Source: an uncultured Pedobacter sp.
GTDB taxonomy: Bacteria; Bacteroidota; Bacteroidia; Sphingobacteriales; Sphingobacteriaceae
Length of the DNA stretch: 27,358 nucleotides
Assembly (NCBI RefSeq): GCF_946479715.1
Contig: NZ_CAMLHF010000055.1
Span: 1-27,358 of the forward strand
Direction: 5' to 3'
In this document: positions 1 to 8,238 of the stretch, one piece after another
Position numbering within the stretch: position 1 is the first letter of the stretch
Layout of the letters: every line of letters begins with the position of its first letter
Notes under the pieces: model-generated
What the model was told of the DNA's origin: nothing
Databases searched by the model: none
The model's input: the letters and a program-made list of their open reading frames with translations, nothing else
Position numbers and translations under genes: made by a program

Positions 1-743
1 GTATCCATCAAATTTGAATGGATTTTGGCGGTATCTAGTGACGATTGCAAGGCTTGTTGAAATCCTTTAGGCTCAGATGCTATAAGTGTCTGAATATCTT
101 GATCGGATAGCTTTAATTCGTTCGTTTTTCCTGCTTCGAAGCCAATGCGCTCGGCAAGGGCAATGTCCGCAAGGTCGGCTTTAAACAATAACTTATCGGC
201 ATTGGAGGAGAGCCATGAGATATCTACGTTTTTATCCGGTATGGCTGAGCTACTGAGCCGTAATGCTTCTTTGAAATGAAACCTTACAATGCTGTCGCGC
301 TGTGACACATTCATTGCACCATAATTAGGTTGGAGGTTTTTTGTTTCGTAGGTGCTGGGCCGAAATTTTAAGCGTTTGAGCTCAAACAGAAGGACTCTGC
401 GCGCCTGCATCAGGTGCATTGCAGTTTTTAGTAAAGTTGATGACTTTTTGTTGATGATTAAGCTATCAATAAAAGCACTGTTCCTGAAATACAGACTATC
501 TTCAGTTTTTAAATCTTTGATGAGCATGGTATAATACAAGCATCGCGCTAAAGCAATGTCATTGTTGTTCCGGGCAGATTCTTCTTTTTTTGCGTTGACG
601 GTTTTAAGCGTTTCTTCGAGTTGGGTTTTTGTTCTTATGGAAGTTTCAATATTTGACCAGTCATCATTAAGTTCGAAGATTTGGGCAAATGCTGTTGATG
701 CATTGAAAAAAGCGAATAGTATGCAAGCTAGGATAAGGCGCAT
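1..743 (-). CDS. Secreted protein N-terminus, probably alpha-2-macroglobulin family (partial)
   Basis: The minus strand is open from an ATG at 743 to the left edge (247 codons seen, no stop), so the C-terminal part is missing. The protein starts with a clear signal peptide (MRLILACILFAFFNASTAFA, then Q). The rest is helical and charged, with stretches such as TEDSLYFRNSAFIDSLI (about residues 69-85) and LMQARRVLLFELKR. These resemble the N-terminal region that precedes the MG2 domains in large Bacteroidetes alpha-2-macroglobulin-like proteins. In that family the full protein is around 1,800-2,000 residues and acts in the periplasm or at the outer membrane as a protease trap. The family call is from memory of that region, because no MG or thioester domain lies inside the window. 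It could be another large secreted protein. Confidence 0.6.
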   Translation of the reverse strand, partial: MRLILACILFAFFNASTAFAQIFELNDDWSNIETSIRTKTQLEETLKTVNAKKEESARNNNDIALARCLYYTMLIKDLKTEDSLYFRNSAFIDSLIINKKSSTLLKTAMHLMQARRVLLFELKRLKFRPSTYETKNLQPNYGAMNVSQRDSIVRFHFKEALRLSSSAIPDKNVDISWLSSNADKLLFKADLADIALAERIGFEAGKTNELKLSDQDIQTLIASEPKGFQQALQSSLDTAKIHSNLMD

Positions 744-819
744 GAGAGAAACATTAATTTTGTGTAATGCAATTTAGTGATTTGAAATTCACTTTTATAT
801 AGTATAAAAACTTCATTGT

Positions 820-914
820 CGTCATCTCGACGTTAGGAGAGATCTCTTGATCATGAAGTTGATGCGAATTAATTGACATAATCAAGAGATCCCTCGTTTC
901 CTCGGGATGACGAG
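820..914. repeat. Palindromic interspersed repeat, copy 1
   Basis: Two arms of about 31 bases form an imperfect inverted repeat: the left arm at 820-850 begins CGTCATCTCGACG and ends GAGATCTCTTGA, and the right arm at 882-914 begins TCAAGAGATCCCTCG and ends CGGGATGACGAG. They are separated by a 31-base loop. The same arms in the same orientation recur at 6971-7044 with a different, much shorter loop. Conserved arms with a variable loop in intergenic DNA is typical of a REP- or MITE-like element. It sits in the divergent gap between the genes starting at 743 and 970. Confidence 0.85.
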
Positions 915-969
915 GTGAGCTCAAGTCTTTTTAAGAAGAGATTGAAAAATTATAATATCTTCGATTCAA

Positions 970-2148
970 ATGAAAAAAATATTCCTGTTACCCATCTTTT
1001 TTATAATCCTGGCATTTAGTGCTCGATCTCAAAATACAACAAGCTTACCAGATTCAATTTATTCTGGAAAACAAGGTAAAATGCATGTTCAGGGTGTTGC
1101 CGTAGATAAAGCCAACGGATATGTGTATTTTTCTTTTACAGATAGGCTGATCAAGATGGATCTTTCAGGCAAACTGATAGGCAGTGTGACCGGTTTTGTA
1201 GGACACCTTGGCGATCTGGATTTTAATACATCCGACGGAAAGATATATGGTTCGCTTGAGTATAAAAATGATGCTATTGGTAAAGGCATAAGGAAATCAT
1301 TGGGAGTGCAAAATAACAATGAAAATGGTTTCTATATCGCAATATTTGATGGTTCCCGCATTGTAAGCCCTAATATGAGTGCTGAGAAAGAAGATTTGCT
1401 ACGCACTGTTTATCTAAAGGAAGCGGTAAAAGATTATGAAGACAGCGTAAAGACTGGTAACGATAAAAAGCCACACCGGTTTGCCTGTTCCGGAATTGAT
1501 GGTGTTGCTTTTGCCCCGGCAATAGGAAGTTCTGATACCAGTAAAAAGTACTTGTATGTTGCGTATGGTATTTACGGTGATACCGACAGAGACGACAATG
1601 ACCATCAGGTTTTATTAAAGTACGATATCGCCAAGTGGAACAAATACGGACAGCAGTTATCGCAGGATAAGTTACACCATTCGGGACCGGAAAAACCTTT
1701 AGAGAAATACTTTGTAAAAACTGGCAGCACCCGCTATGGCATTCAGAATCTGGCTTATGATGATTATTCCGGAAACTTTTTTGCCGCGGTATACAAGGGT
1801 GCCAAAACGCAGTTTCCGAATTACGACTTGTTTGTAATTGATGCTCATCAAAAGCCTATTAACGCCCAAATATCATCTGGTAAGGAGAAGATAAAAGTTA
1901 AAACCCTTTCATTATTGCAAGCAGGGCCGAAAGATGCTAAAACTGGAATCAGGGGGTGGCGCTTTGAATGGGGAGCAACAGGTTTATGTCCGCTAGGCGA
2001 CGGGTTGTTTTATATCTCGCATAATAAGAAAGATAAAGACGGGCAGGAGCAGAGCACCATTTACAAATACAAGTGGATAGGAGATGCTCAGAGCGCCTTT
2101 TCGAAAGCCAATCTGGAACTGCCTCTAAAAAATACTTCGCCACAGTAA
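970..2148 (+). CDS. Secreted propeller-like protein of unknown function
   Basis: A 392-residue protein with a signal peptide (MKKIFLLPIFFIILAFSARS, cut before Q), so periplasmic or outer-membrane associated. After it come repeated short blocks of the form 'VQGVAVDKANGYVYFSF... IKMDLSGK... LGDLDFN..DGKIYGSL' (about residues 40-100) and later 'YGIQNLAYDDYSGNFFAAVYKG' (about 258-280). These resemble the blades of an NHL/SMP-30-like beta-propeller. An acidic loop, YGDTDRDDNDHQ (about 202-213), could bind a divalent metal, but that is inference. No catalytic motif was recognised. The 3' end overlaps the convergent acetyltransferase gene by 61 bases; both reading frames look intact, so this is a true overlap rather than a broken gene. 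Confidence 0.75.
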   Translation: MKKIFLLPIFFIILAFSARSQNTTSLPDSIYSGKQGKMHVQGVAVDKANGYVYFSFTDRLIKMDLSGKLIGSVTGFVGHLGDLDFNTSDGKIYGSLEYKNDAIGKGIRKSLGVQNNNENGFYIAIFDGSRIVSPNMSAEKEDLLRTVYLKEAVKDYEDSVKTGNDKKPHRFACSGIDGVAFAPAIGSSDTSKKYLYVAYGIYGDTDRDDNDHQVLLKYDIAKWNKYGQQLSQDKLHHSGPEKPLEKYFVKTGSTRYGIQNLAYDDYSGNFFAAVYKGAKTQFPNYDLFVIDAHQKPINAQISSGKEKIKVKTLSLLQAGPKDAKTGIRGWRFEWGATGLCPLGDGLFYISHNKKDKDGQEQSTIYKYKWIGDAQSAFSKANLELPLKNTSPQ

Positions 2149-2591
2149 ATGTAGCCCGCTTTTTCAAAAACATGTTTCATGGCTCCATTGTCAAAGTTAG
2201 TATCGGCTTTAACGCTATGTATGTTGTTTTTTTGCGCGAAATCTTCAATGAAGTTTAGCATCATTCCCGATAAGCCTTTGCCAAGATAGTCTTCGGAAAT
2301 TGCAACTCTGTGAAATACAACAAAATCACCATTGGTTAACCATTTTCCTTTTATTTCTGCATATGCAGGTTCGTCGTTAATTAGAATTGCACAATAGCCA
2401 GTAATGGTGTCTCCATCGGCCATTACAAAACCAGCTCCCTTAGCTATGTCATTTTCAATCACTGTAGGGTTTGGATAACCATCCTGCCATTGGTTACTGC
2501 CATCTTCTTTTCTGCGCAGGATTGCTTTTTGCAGAATCACCCATATTTGGGGCAAATCATTTAATGTTGCTTTTCTAAAAGTGTATTCCAT
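2088..2591 (-). CDS. GNAT-family N-acetyltransferase
   Basis: A 167-residue protein of usual length for a single-domain GNAT enzyme, which transfers an acetyl group from acetyl-CoA to an amine. The order of elements fits: an N-terminal 'RKATLNDLPQIWVIL' strand and helix, a central 'FVVFHRVAISEDYLGKGLSGMMLNFIEDFA' containing motif A (V96-A-I-S then YLGKGLSG at 102-109, the pyrophosphate-binding loop), and a C-terminal 'DNGAMKHVFEKAGYIYCGE'. The substrate cannot be told from sequence. There is no signal peptide, so it is cytoplasmic. The gene is monocistronic, and its last 61 bases lie under the end of the convergent gene. Confidence 0.9.
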   Translation of the reverse strand: MEYTFRKATLNDLPQIWVILQKAILRRKEDGSNQWQDGYPNPTVIENDIAKGAGFVMADGDTITGYCAILINDEPAYAEIKGKWLTNGDFVVFHRVAISEDYLGKGLSGMMLNFIEDFAQKNNIHSVKADTNFDNGAMKHVFEKAGYIYCGEVFFRGSSRLAFEKAL

Positions 2592-2717
2592 ATTGATGCA
2601 AAGTTTGTTAAAAATATGCGTCTATACAACTCACAATGAAGAGGGAAATAAACTATGATATACCGGTAACTAATAGACCAATATTGTATCTAATTTTTAA
2701 AACCAAAAAAATCAGGC

Positions 2718-3953
2718 ATGAAAATACAGCTTCTGTTGTTCTTATTACTAATAACCCTTAGTGGGTATTCACAAAACAAAAAAGAGGCTTTAACTCATGA
2801 ATTGGTTGACGTTGAGACTGATAGAATTTATGATAAGTTGGTGAAAATCAGAAGAGATTTTTATGCAAACCCTGAATTGGCGGGGAATGAAAAACGTACT
2901 CAGGAGATCATCAAGAAATATTTGTTGGATTTAGGTATTGAAGTCAAAACAGATACTTACGGACATAGTGTTATAGGTATTCTAAATGGAGAAAAAAAAG
3001 GAAAGAAGATAGCATGGAGAGCTGAAATGGATGCTTTGCCAAATGGACAGCATGGTTGTGGCCATGATGTACATATGGCAATTGGACTAGGAATAGCAGA
3101 AATACTTGCAAAAAACAAAGAATCAATAAATGGAACGGTATATTTTATATTTCAACCAGAAGAAGAAACATTTGTTGGAGCAAAAAAACTGATTGAACAA
3201 GGCTTGTTTTCAATAATCAACCCTGATGAAATTTATGGTTTGCATGTAACTGCATTGCCTGTAGGGAAAATTATGGTTAAACCAAATGAAATGTTTGCCT
3301 ACCAAAAACGAATAAGAATTAAACTGAAAAACGAGTTATCCAAAGAAGAGGTTAAAGGGCTTACCAGGAAAATATACAGTTCATTATCTCGTTCACAAAT
3401 TAACAGTAAGCCTTGGGAAATACAACATATGAGTGACCCTAAAATAGGATTGACGAATCCGAATACGATTTTTAAGGACTACATGATTGTGGATGAGAAA
3501 TTTAATATCTATTCAGAAAAGGACGAGCTTTTTTTAGAAACGTATTTATATGAAACAAATCAAAAGAATCTTCAAAAAATCATACCTAAAATTGAACAAT
3601 TAATTGGAGAAGAAAGATATAAAGATAAACTGCTTTCTATTTCCTTTGTACAGGAAAACCCAACTGTAATTAATGCTGAGAAATTGACCAGAAGTGCAAT
3701 AAAGACGCTAAATGGAATATATGGAGACAATTTAGTTGCGCCGGATTATGGTCAGGTTCCTTATTTTAATGATGATTTTGCGTACTTTCAGCAAAAAGTA
3801 CCAGGTGTTTATTTTTTCTTAGGTGGTTCTAATATTGAAAAAGGAATTGTGGCAATGAACCATGCACCTAACTTTAATGTTGATGAAGAAAGTATAAAAA
3901 TTGGTGTCAGGAGTTTTGCATCTTTAATTATTGAAAGACTAAATGAAAAATAA
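2718..3953 (+). CDS. Secreted M20-family metallo-amidohydrolase
   Basis: A 411-residue protein with a signal peptide (MKIQLLLFLLLITLSGYS, then Q). It belongs to the M20 peptidase/amidohydrolase group, whose members cleave N-acyl amino acids or small peptides. Likely metal and catalytic residues are visible: WRAEMDALP (100-108), HGCGHDVH (112-119), PEEE (147-150), GLHV with H176, and MNHAPNF with H382 near the C-terminus. The middle lid region (about 180-310) does not show the usual GKGGHxxxP motif, so its substrate or oligomer state may differ from the common IAA-amino-acid hydrolase type. The gene appears more AT-rich than its neighbours. Its last codons overlap the next gene's first ATG, which suggests co-transcription. 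The combination with the serine hydrolase suggests breakdown of peptides in the envelope. Confidence 0.88.
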   Translation: MKIQLLLFLLLITLSGYSQNKKEALTHELVDVETDRIYDKLVKIRRDFYANPELAGNEKRTQEIIKKYLLDLGIEVKTDTYGHSVIGILNGEKKGKKIAWRAEMDALPNGQHGCGHDVHMAIGLGIAEILAKNKESINGTVYFIFQPEEETFVGAKKLIEQGLFSIINPDEIYGLHVTALPVGKIMVKPNEMFAYQKRIRIKLKNELSKEEVKGLTRKIYSSLSRSQINSKPWEIQHMSDPKIGLTNPNTIFKDYMIVDEKFNIYSEKDELFLETYLYETNQKNLQKIIPKIEQLIGEERYKDKLLSISFVQENPTVINAEKLTRSAIKTLNGIYGDNLVAPDYGQVPYFNDDFAYFQQKVPGVYFFLGGSNIEKGIVAMNHAPNFNVDEESIKIGVRSFASLIIERLNEK

Positions 3954-5652
3954 AACGCTCATGCAAATCCACAAAAAGAAACTTGTCATCCTGCTTTTAT
4001 GCTCGCTGATACCCGTATTAAGCGTAAACGCGCAAGCGTTGCCAGACTCTATTACAAAAAAAATAGATGGTTTGTTTACGAAATGGAATACGCCAAATAC
4101 ACCCGGCTGTGTGATTGGAATTGTACGCAATGATTCGTTGATTTATGCTAAAGGTTATGGCTTGGCTAATATCGAATACGGTGTGCCCAATACACCTGAA
4201 ACTATTTACCATATGGCATCTGTTTCTAAGCAGTTTACGGCTTATGCAATTGTTTTGCTTGCCCAACAGTGGAAACTTAAGCTAGATGACGACATTCATA
4301 AATATCTTCCCTGGTTCCCTGATCTGAAAGAAAAAATTACGATCAGGCACTTACTGAATCACACCAGTGGCATTAGAGACCAATGGCAGTTGCTGGCCAT
4401 ATCGGGTACCAGGCTTGATGATGTAATTAAACAGGAGCAGATTGTAAAATTGCTTAGTAAGCAGAAAGCGCTAAACTTTAAACCCGGAGATCAGTATACC
4501 TACTCGAACAGTGGATTTACCATGTTGGCTGAAATTGTAAAGTCTGTTACTGGCAAAACGCTTAGACAATTTACAGATTCTGTTATTTTTAAGCCTCTGG
4601 GCATGAATAATACGCACTTTCATGATGATTACACGGAGGTGGTAAAAAATCGGTCTTACTCGTATTACCCGCGCGAAGGTGGTGGTTTTAACAATAGTAT
4701 TTTATCGTATTCAAATGCAGGAGCAACCAGTCTGTTTACCAATGTAAATGATTTGGCCAAATGGCTGGTGAACTTTTACAATCCTAAGGTGGGTACGGCA
4801 GAAGACATTAAATTATTGACTCAAAAAGGTAAGCTGAACAGCGGCAAAGAATCTGACTATGCATTGGGAATTGTTGTAAACGAGTTTAATGGATGGAAAC
4901 AGTACTCGCACAACGGAGCTGATGCTGGTTATAGAACATTTGCGACCAGTTTTCCGGACCTGAAAATGGGCTTTATTATTTTTAGTAATGTTGGGGATTT
5001 TGACATTGGCCGAAAAGGTTATGAATTGACAAGTCTCTTTGTTAAAGATACTGCCAAAAAAGCAACTAAGCCAGTTGCATCGGCAATTGACACCAGTAAA
5101 GCCGTTTTAAAAGATGTGGTTAGGGCAGCAAAATTCTCCGGTAATTATATTTCTGAGGATGGAGCACAGTTTAGTTTTAAATTGAAGAATCAGAAATTGT
5201 ATTGGGAGCGGTACGGGCAGACCGATCTTTTATTAAATGCAGGAAGAGATACTTTCATGGTGGCTAATGCACCTGAGGTTAAGTTTCTGTTTAGTACAGT
5301 AAGCCCGGGAGATACGCTTATTAAACAATGGTGGCCAGACGGGAAGCGTTCTTTGCTGAAGTATGTATCATCAGCTAATTATACTGAAAAGCAGTTGCAA
5401 ACCTATACGGGTACGTATTATTGCCCTGAATTGGACTGTAAGTACGGGATTACGTTAAAGGGCAAGGACTTAATACTAACTAATAATAAGTACGAGGATA
5501 CTAAATTAAGGCTTATAGGGCAGGATCATTTGCGTAGTGACTTTTGGTGGAGGGGGCATTTGAAGATATTACGTGACAATAAAAATCAGATCAAAGGTTT
5601 TGAGGTTAATGATGGAAGGGTCATGCATCTGCGGTTTAATAAAATAGAGTAG
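3943..5652 (+). CDS. Secreted serine hydrolase, class C beta-lactamase-like
   Basis: A 569-residue member of the beta-lactamase/D-aminopeptidase/esterase superfamily (PF00144). The three family motifs are present: S93-V-S-K96 (nucleophile and lysine), Y187-S-N189, and H323-N-G325. The signal peptide (about residues 12-30, ending VNA, then Q) places it in the periplasm. After the catalytic domain (about 35-370) there is a roughly 180-residue C-terminal extension, with 'YTGTYYCPELDCKYGITLKGKDLIL' near its end, that looks like a lipocalin-type beta domain. Two starts are possible: ATG 3943, which overlaps the upstream gene by 11 bases, and ATG 3961, 7 bases after its stop. Neither is decided by a ribosome binding site. 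Substrate is unknown; a peptide or ester is more likely than an antibiotic. It ends tail to tail with the NlpC/P60 gene, with one base between them. Confidence 0.9.
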   Translation: MKNKTLMQIHKKKLVILLLCSLIPVLSVNAQALPDSITKKIDGLFTKWNTPNTPGCVIGIVRNDSLIYAKGYGLANIEYGVPNTPETIYHMASVSKQFTAYAIVLLAQQWKLKLDDDIHKYLPWFPDLKEKITIRHLLNHTSGIRDQWQLLAISGTRLDDVIKQEQIVKLLSKQKALNFKPGDQYTYSNSGFTMLAEIVKSVTGKTLRQFTDSVIFKPLGMNNTHFHDDYTEVVKNRSYSYYPREGGGFNNSILSYSNAGATSLFTNVNDLAKWLVNFYNPKVGTAEDIKLLTQKGKLNSGKESDYALGIVVNEFNGWKQYSHNGADAGYRTFATSFPDLKMGFIIFSNVGDFDIGRKGYELTSLFVKDTAKKATKPVASAIDTSKAVLKDVVRAAKFSGNYISEDGAQFSFKLKNQKLYWERYGQTDLLLNAGRDTFMVANAPEVKFLFSTVSPGDTLIKQWWPDGKRSLLKYVSSANYTEKQLQTYTGTYYCPELDCKYGITLKGKDLILTNNKYEDTKLRLIGQDHLRSDFWWRGHLKILRDNKNQIKGFEVNDGRVMHLRFNKIE

Positions 5653-5653
5653 T

Positions 5654-6847
5654 CTATTTATACCAAAAATGTTGGTCTATTCTTGTGATCTCCGGTTTGC
5701 CTATATCGGTTAATATTCTTCTTGCTCCGACAAGTGCACCACTTTGTCTGCCATCATAATTATCGGCAGAGGGGACAAGACTGTTTATCCTGACCATTCC
5801 AGCCGCCTGGATAAATTCGCCTTTGCCCATATAAATGGCGGTATGAGTTACCCTTCCATCATTAATTCCTCTGCGTTTGGCTGCCGAAAAGAACAGCAGA
5901 TCTCCGGGTTGCAGATTTCTTAAACACTTATCTACACTAATGCTGTCGTTTTCCAGAACGTCAACGGGCTGACCAATTAAGGCTTGTTGAGAGGCATCAC
6001 GCGGGATAATAACGCCATTTAGAAAAAAAGACATTTTAGTGAATCCGCTGCAATCGACCCCCTTACCGGAAGTGCCTCCCCATAGGTAAGGAACGCCTAA
6101 CAAGCTTTGTGCTGTGGTCAAAATTTTCTCTGCATTTGGATCGGGTCTTGTAACCCAGGCTTGATACAGGCTGGCTTGTCTTTTAGGTAAATATGCCGTT
6201 CTGCCATCAGGATAGCTCACTTTGTAGAACTTTTTCTCTTCGCCAAGTACCTGCAGGATGTTGCCAGCCACTAGGTCAGACACTCGCTGCGCATTTTCAT
6301 CTGGCGCACTAAAGCTATGGCCATAGTCTGCGGTAAATACGATCTTTTTTGCCTTTTGCCAGGTTTCAAAGACTGTTTTGTTCATGGGGGTTATGGCGCC
6401 GACATCTGTCCACGATATATAACCATCGGGAGTTTGCACTAAATAAAACCCGCCTTGTTTTTTAAATACTTTAATTGGTGTACCCAGCAGCATTTGTGTC
6501 ATCATCTCTGCCGCATTTTTTGGATAGGATCTGTTGTTGCAAACCGAGAGATTGGCTACTCCATATTCCATTCCGTGTAAGGATGGGGCTGGTAATAATA
6601 TGCTGCTGAATTTAATTGAAGGTGAGTTTGGCCTTACTTTATCAAATTCTTTTAGCGCTTCTTGAGAGGTGCTTTCCAATTTTGCTGAATCGCCAGTAAG
6701 CTCCAGGTTAAAATAAACTGAACGCTTATCTGGCGCATATTTTTTTTGAATGGTGACTGCAGCGCTGCGAAAAATGGCAGTATCTGACTGTGCTTTAAGT
6801 GTAAAAATACTTATACAGAAAAGCAGACCCAAACAAAGACTTTTCAT
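5654..6847 (-). CDS. SH3-NlpC/P60 cell-wall peptidase, YkfC-like
   Basis: A 397-residue secreted enzyme of the NlpC/P60 cysteine peptidase family. Family members of this layout (SH3-like domains then NlpC/P60) cleave the D-gamma-Glu to diamino acid bond of muropeptides, as in Bacillus YkfC. The signal peptide is residues 1-19. SH3-like segments are around 95-155 and 185-225. The catalytic domain is 240-380, with C266 in DCSGF, H335 in THTAIYMG, and Q347 (FIQAAG) at the usual third polar position. Start choice: the frame stays open upstream to 7015, but that part runs through the repeat element. ATG 6847 gives a perfect signal peptide and lies just downstream of a candidate promoter at 6889-6920. 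Probable role: trimming or recycling of peptidoglycan peptides. Confidence 0.92.
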   Translation of the reverse strand: MKSLCLGLLFCISIFTLKAQSDTAIFRSAAVTIQKKYAPDKRSVYFNLELTGDSAKLESTSQEALKEFDKVRPNSPSIKFSSILLPAPSLHGMEYGVANLSVCNNRSYPKNAAEMMTQMLLGTPIKVFKKQGGFYLVQTPDGYISWTDVGAITPMNKTVFETWQKAKKIVFTADYGHSFSAPDENAQRVSDLVAGNILQVLGEEKKFYKVSYPDGRTAYLPKRQASLYQAWVTRPDPNAEKILTTAQSLLGVPYLWGGTSGKGVDCSGFTKMSFFLNGVIIPRDASQQALIGQPVDVLENDSISVDKCLRNLQPGDLLFFSAAKRRGINDGRVTHTAIYMGKGEFIQAAGMVRINSLVPSADNYDGRQSGALVGARRILTDIGKPEITRIDQHFWYK

Positions 6848-6888
6848 GGTTGTCAAATTAAATGATTTCGATAAGGAGAAACCGTTAA

Positions 6889-6920
6889 CGAATATAGTGA
6901 AATGAAGGCTACTTTGAAAA
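6889..6920 (-). promoter_or_regulatory. Candidate Bacteroidetes promoter for the NlpC/P60 gene
   Basis: Read on the minus strand, TTTT (6920-6917) is followed after 20 bases by TATATTCG (6896-6889). The Bacteroidetes consensus is TTTG-N19 to 21-TAnnTTTG, so each box has one mismatch. A transcript would begin about 30-35 bases before ATG 6847, which supports that start codon over the longer open frame. Confidence 0.45.
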
Positions 6921-6934
6921 GAATGCTTTCTCAA

Positions 6935-7078
6935 AGCTGCCGTCATTATAGTTGCCGTTATTGCAGTTGCCGTCATCTCGACGATAGGAGAGATCTCTTG
7001 AATAGGCATGAGCAAGAGATCCCTCGGTTCCTCGGGATGACGAGGTTGTCGAGATGACGAAGGCGGTCGAGATGACGG
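6935..7078. repeat. Palindromic interspersed repeat, copy 2, with tandem flank
   Basis: The core (arms 6971-7001 and 7013-7044, loop 11 bases) matches the element at 820-914 arm for arm. On the left it is preceded by a degenerate 15-base tandem unit, AGTTGCCGTTATTGC-like, at 6935-6949, 6950-6964 and 6965-6979; the third unit merges into the core. On the right, GTCGAGATGACG, the reverse complement of the arm tip, occurs twice more, at 7048-7059 and 7066-7077. The region is therefore a nested palindrome. It lies between the NlpC/P60 gene and the 3' end of the hydrolase gene, both on the minus strand. Confidence 0.85.
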
Positions 7079-7095
7079 CAGCTTTTTTGGATTCT

Positions 7096-7115
7096 AAAGG
7101 CCTTAACTGGCCTTT
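7096..7115 (-). terminator. Hairpin directly after the hydrolase gene
   Basis: AAAGGCC and GGCCTTT form a perfect 7-bp stem with a 6-base loop. It begins at the base next to the TAG stop of the alpha/beta hydrolase gene. On the minus strand it is followed by an A-rich rather than T-rich run, so it is a hairpin without a strong U tract. It may terminate transcription or protect the 3' end. Confidence 0.5.
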
Positions 7116-8054
7116 CTAAAACGTAGGAGGCGTTGGTTTTAGATCAGAATCTAGAAAATCATTGACCATTGGTATTATCCAATCCATATGCTGCATCATA
7201 CCAATATGCGTTGTGCCGGGAATTATCGCCAACCGGGATTTAGGTAGTCCGTGTATATCGCCCATTTTGCCTCCGCCTTTGGCGCGAAACAGCTCCAATG
7301 CATGTTCATATCGTACTCCGTCGGCATCGCCTATGGCCATGAATATTGGAGCTTTTATACTTTTTACTTCTTTTGACCAATCATAAGGCTTTACGTCTAT
7401 ACTCAGAACCTTTTTTACATACGCCGGGAAATTTTTCGGATCGTTTCCAAGACTGTCGTATTGTTTTTCGATAGGAGAGCCTTTGAACATATCTGCATTC
7501 ATTGTAGCAAAACTGGCCTCTACATCTGGCCACCACCCGTCGTGCTTATATGTACCAGAGAGTATCACGAGTCTTCGTAACTGCTCAGGGTGGCGCACTG
7601 CAAACTGAAAAGCTACTCCGCCTCCCATACTATATCCTAAAATGTCTGCACTATCTATTTTGAGGTGCTTAAGTAAGCCAGACACATCGTCGGCCATATT
7701 TTCGTAGCTAAATTCACGAGGGATATCCTTTGTGCGACCGTGGCCCTGCATTTCTGCCACAATTACTTTCCGGTTTTTAGCAAAAACAGGTATGATATGC
7801 GACCAGTTTAAAGGTATGTTCATAAACGAGCCATGCAACAGTACAATGGGTTTGCCTTCGCCATAAACTTCGTAGTACATTTTTAGTCCGTTTACATCCG
7901 CATAGCCACTGTCGGATGGCTTTATAGATTGTTTGGTCGCGGTGTCTTTTGGTTCAGTTGAAGCATTTTGTGCATCGTTAGGTCGCTGTTGGCAAGACGC
8001 CATTACAGCGATTGCAATGGCAATTGAGAGATAGATTATAGTATGCTTTTTCAT
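7116..8054 (-). CDS. Alpha/beta hydrolase lipoprotein
   Basis: A 312-residue alpha/beta-hydrolase-fold protein. The N-terminus is a lipoprotein signal with a lipobox-like MASC (Cys21), so it is probably anchored in the inner or outer membrane. HGSFMN (74-79) provides the oxyanion region, GYSMGG (140-145) the nucleophile elbow with Ser142, GDADG (242-246) the acidic residue, and H283 (TTHIGMM) the catalytic histidine. The usual family length after the signal is about 270 residues, so the gene is complete. The substrate is unknown; this subfamily includes esterases, haloalkane dehalogenase-like enzymes and peptidases. A TAGATTTG box at 8084-8077 on the minus strand, about 23 bases upstream of the start, matches the Bacteroidetes -7 element, but no good -33 partner was found. 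A hairpin follows the stop codon. Confidence 0.9.
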   Translation of the reverse strand: MKKHTIIYLSIAIAIAVMASCQQRPNDAQNASTEPKDTATKQSIKPSDSGYADVNGLKMYYEVYGEGKPIVLLHGSFMNIPLNWSHIIPVFAKNRKVIVAEMQGHGRTKDIPREFSYENMADDVSGLLKHLKIDSADILGYSMGGGVAFQFAVRHPEQLRRLVILSGTYKHDGWWPDVEASFATMNADMFKGSPIEKQYDSLGNDPKNFPAYVKKVLSIDVKPYDWSKEVKSIKAPIFMAIGDADGVRYEHALELFRAKGGGKMGDIHGLPKSRLAIIPGTTHIGMMQHMDWIIPMVNDFLDSDLKPTPPTF

Positions 8055-8076
8055 ATCGTAAGGTTTTGTTACAATA

Positions 8077-8084
8077 CAAATCTA
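8077..8084 (-). promoter_or_regulatory. Candidate -7 box for the hydrolase gene
   Basis: TAGATTTG on the minus strand fits TAnnTTTG exactly and would give a short leader before the start at 8054. The -33 position, about 20 bases upstream, has no TTTG, so this is weak support. Confidence 0.35.
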
Positions 8085-8238
8085 TGAACCAAAAACTTCA
8101 CCGTTACTGTCAATATGCGACAATAGTAGGGGGAAAATACGACATTCAATAGACGAGCATATCTGTTCATTTATTTAAGTCTTGATTGTGACTTTTATGT
8201 AAATATGAAAGGAATGAATGAGGGTTTAAAGTATTCCG

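Noticed and set aside
352..777. Two short plus-strand frames at the left end
   Set aside because: They lie opposite the open secreted-protein frame that has a clear signal peptide and continuous coding to the edge.
2088..2148. Frameshift or gene fusion at the convergent overlap
   Set aside because: Both proteins are full length and end naturally.
6848..7015. N-terminal extension of the NlpC/P60 frame
   Set aside because: It is translation of the repeat element from a TTG; ATG 6847 begins a textbook signal peptide and follows a candidate promoter.
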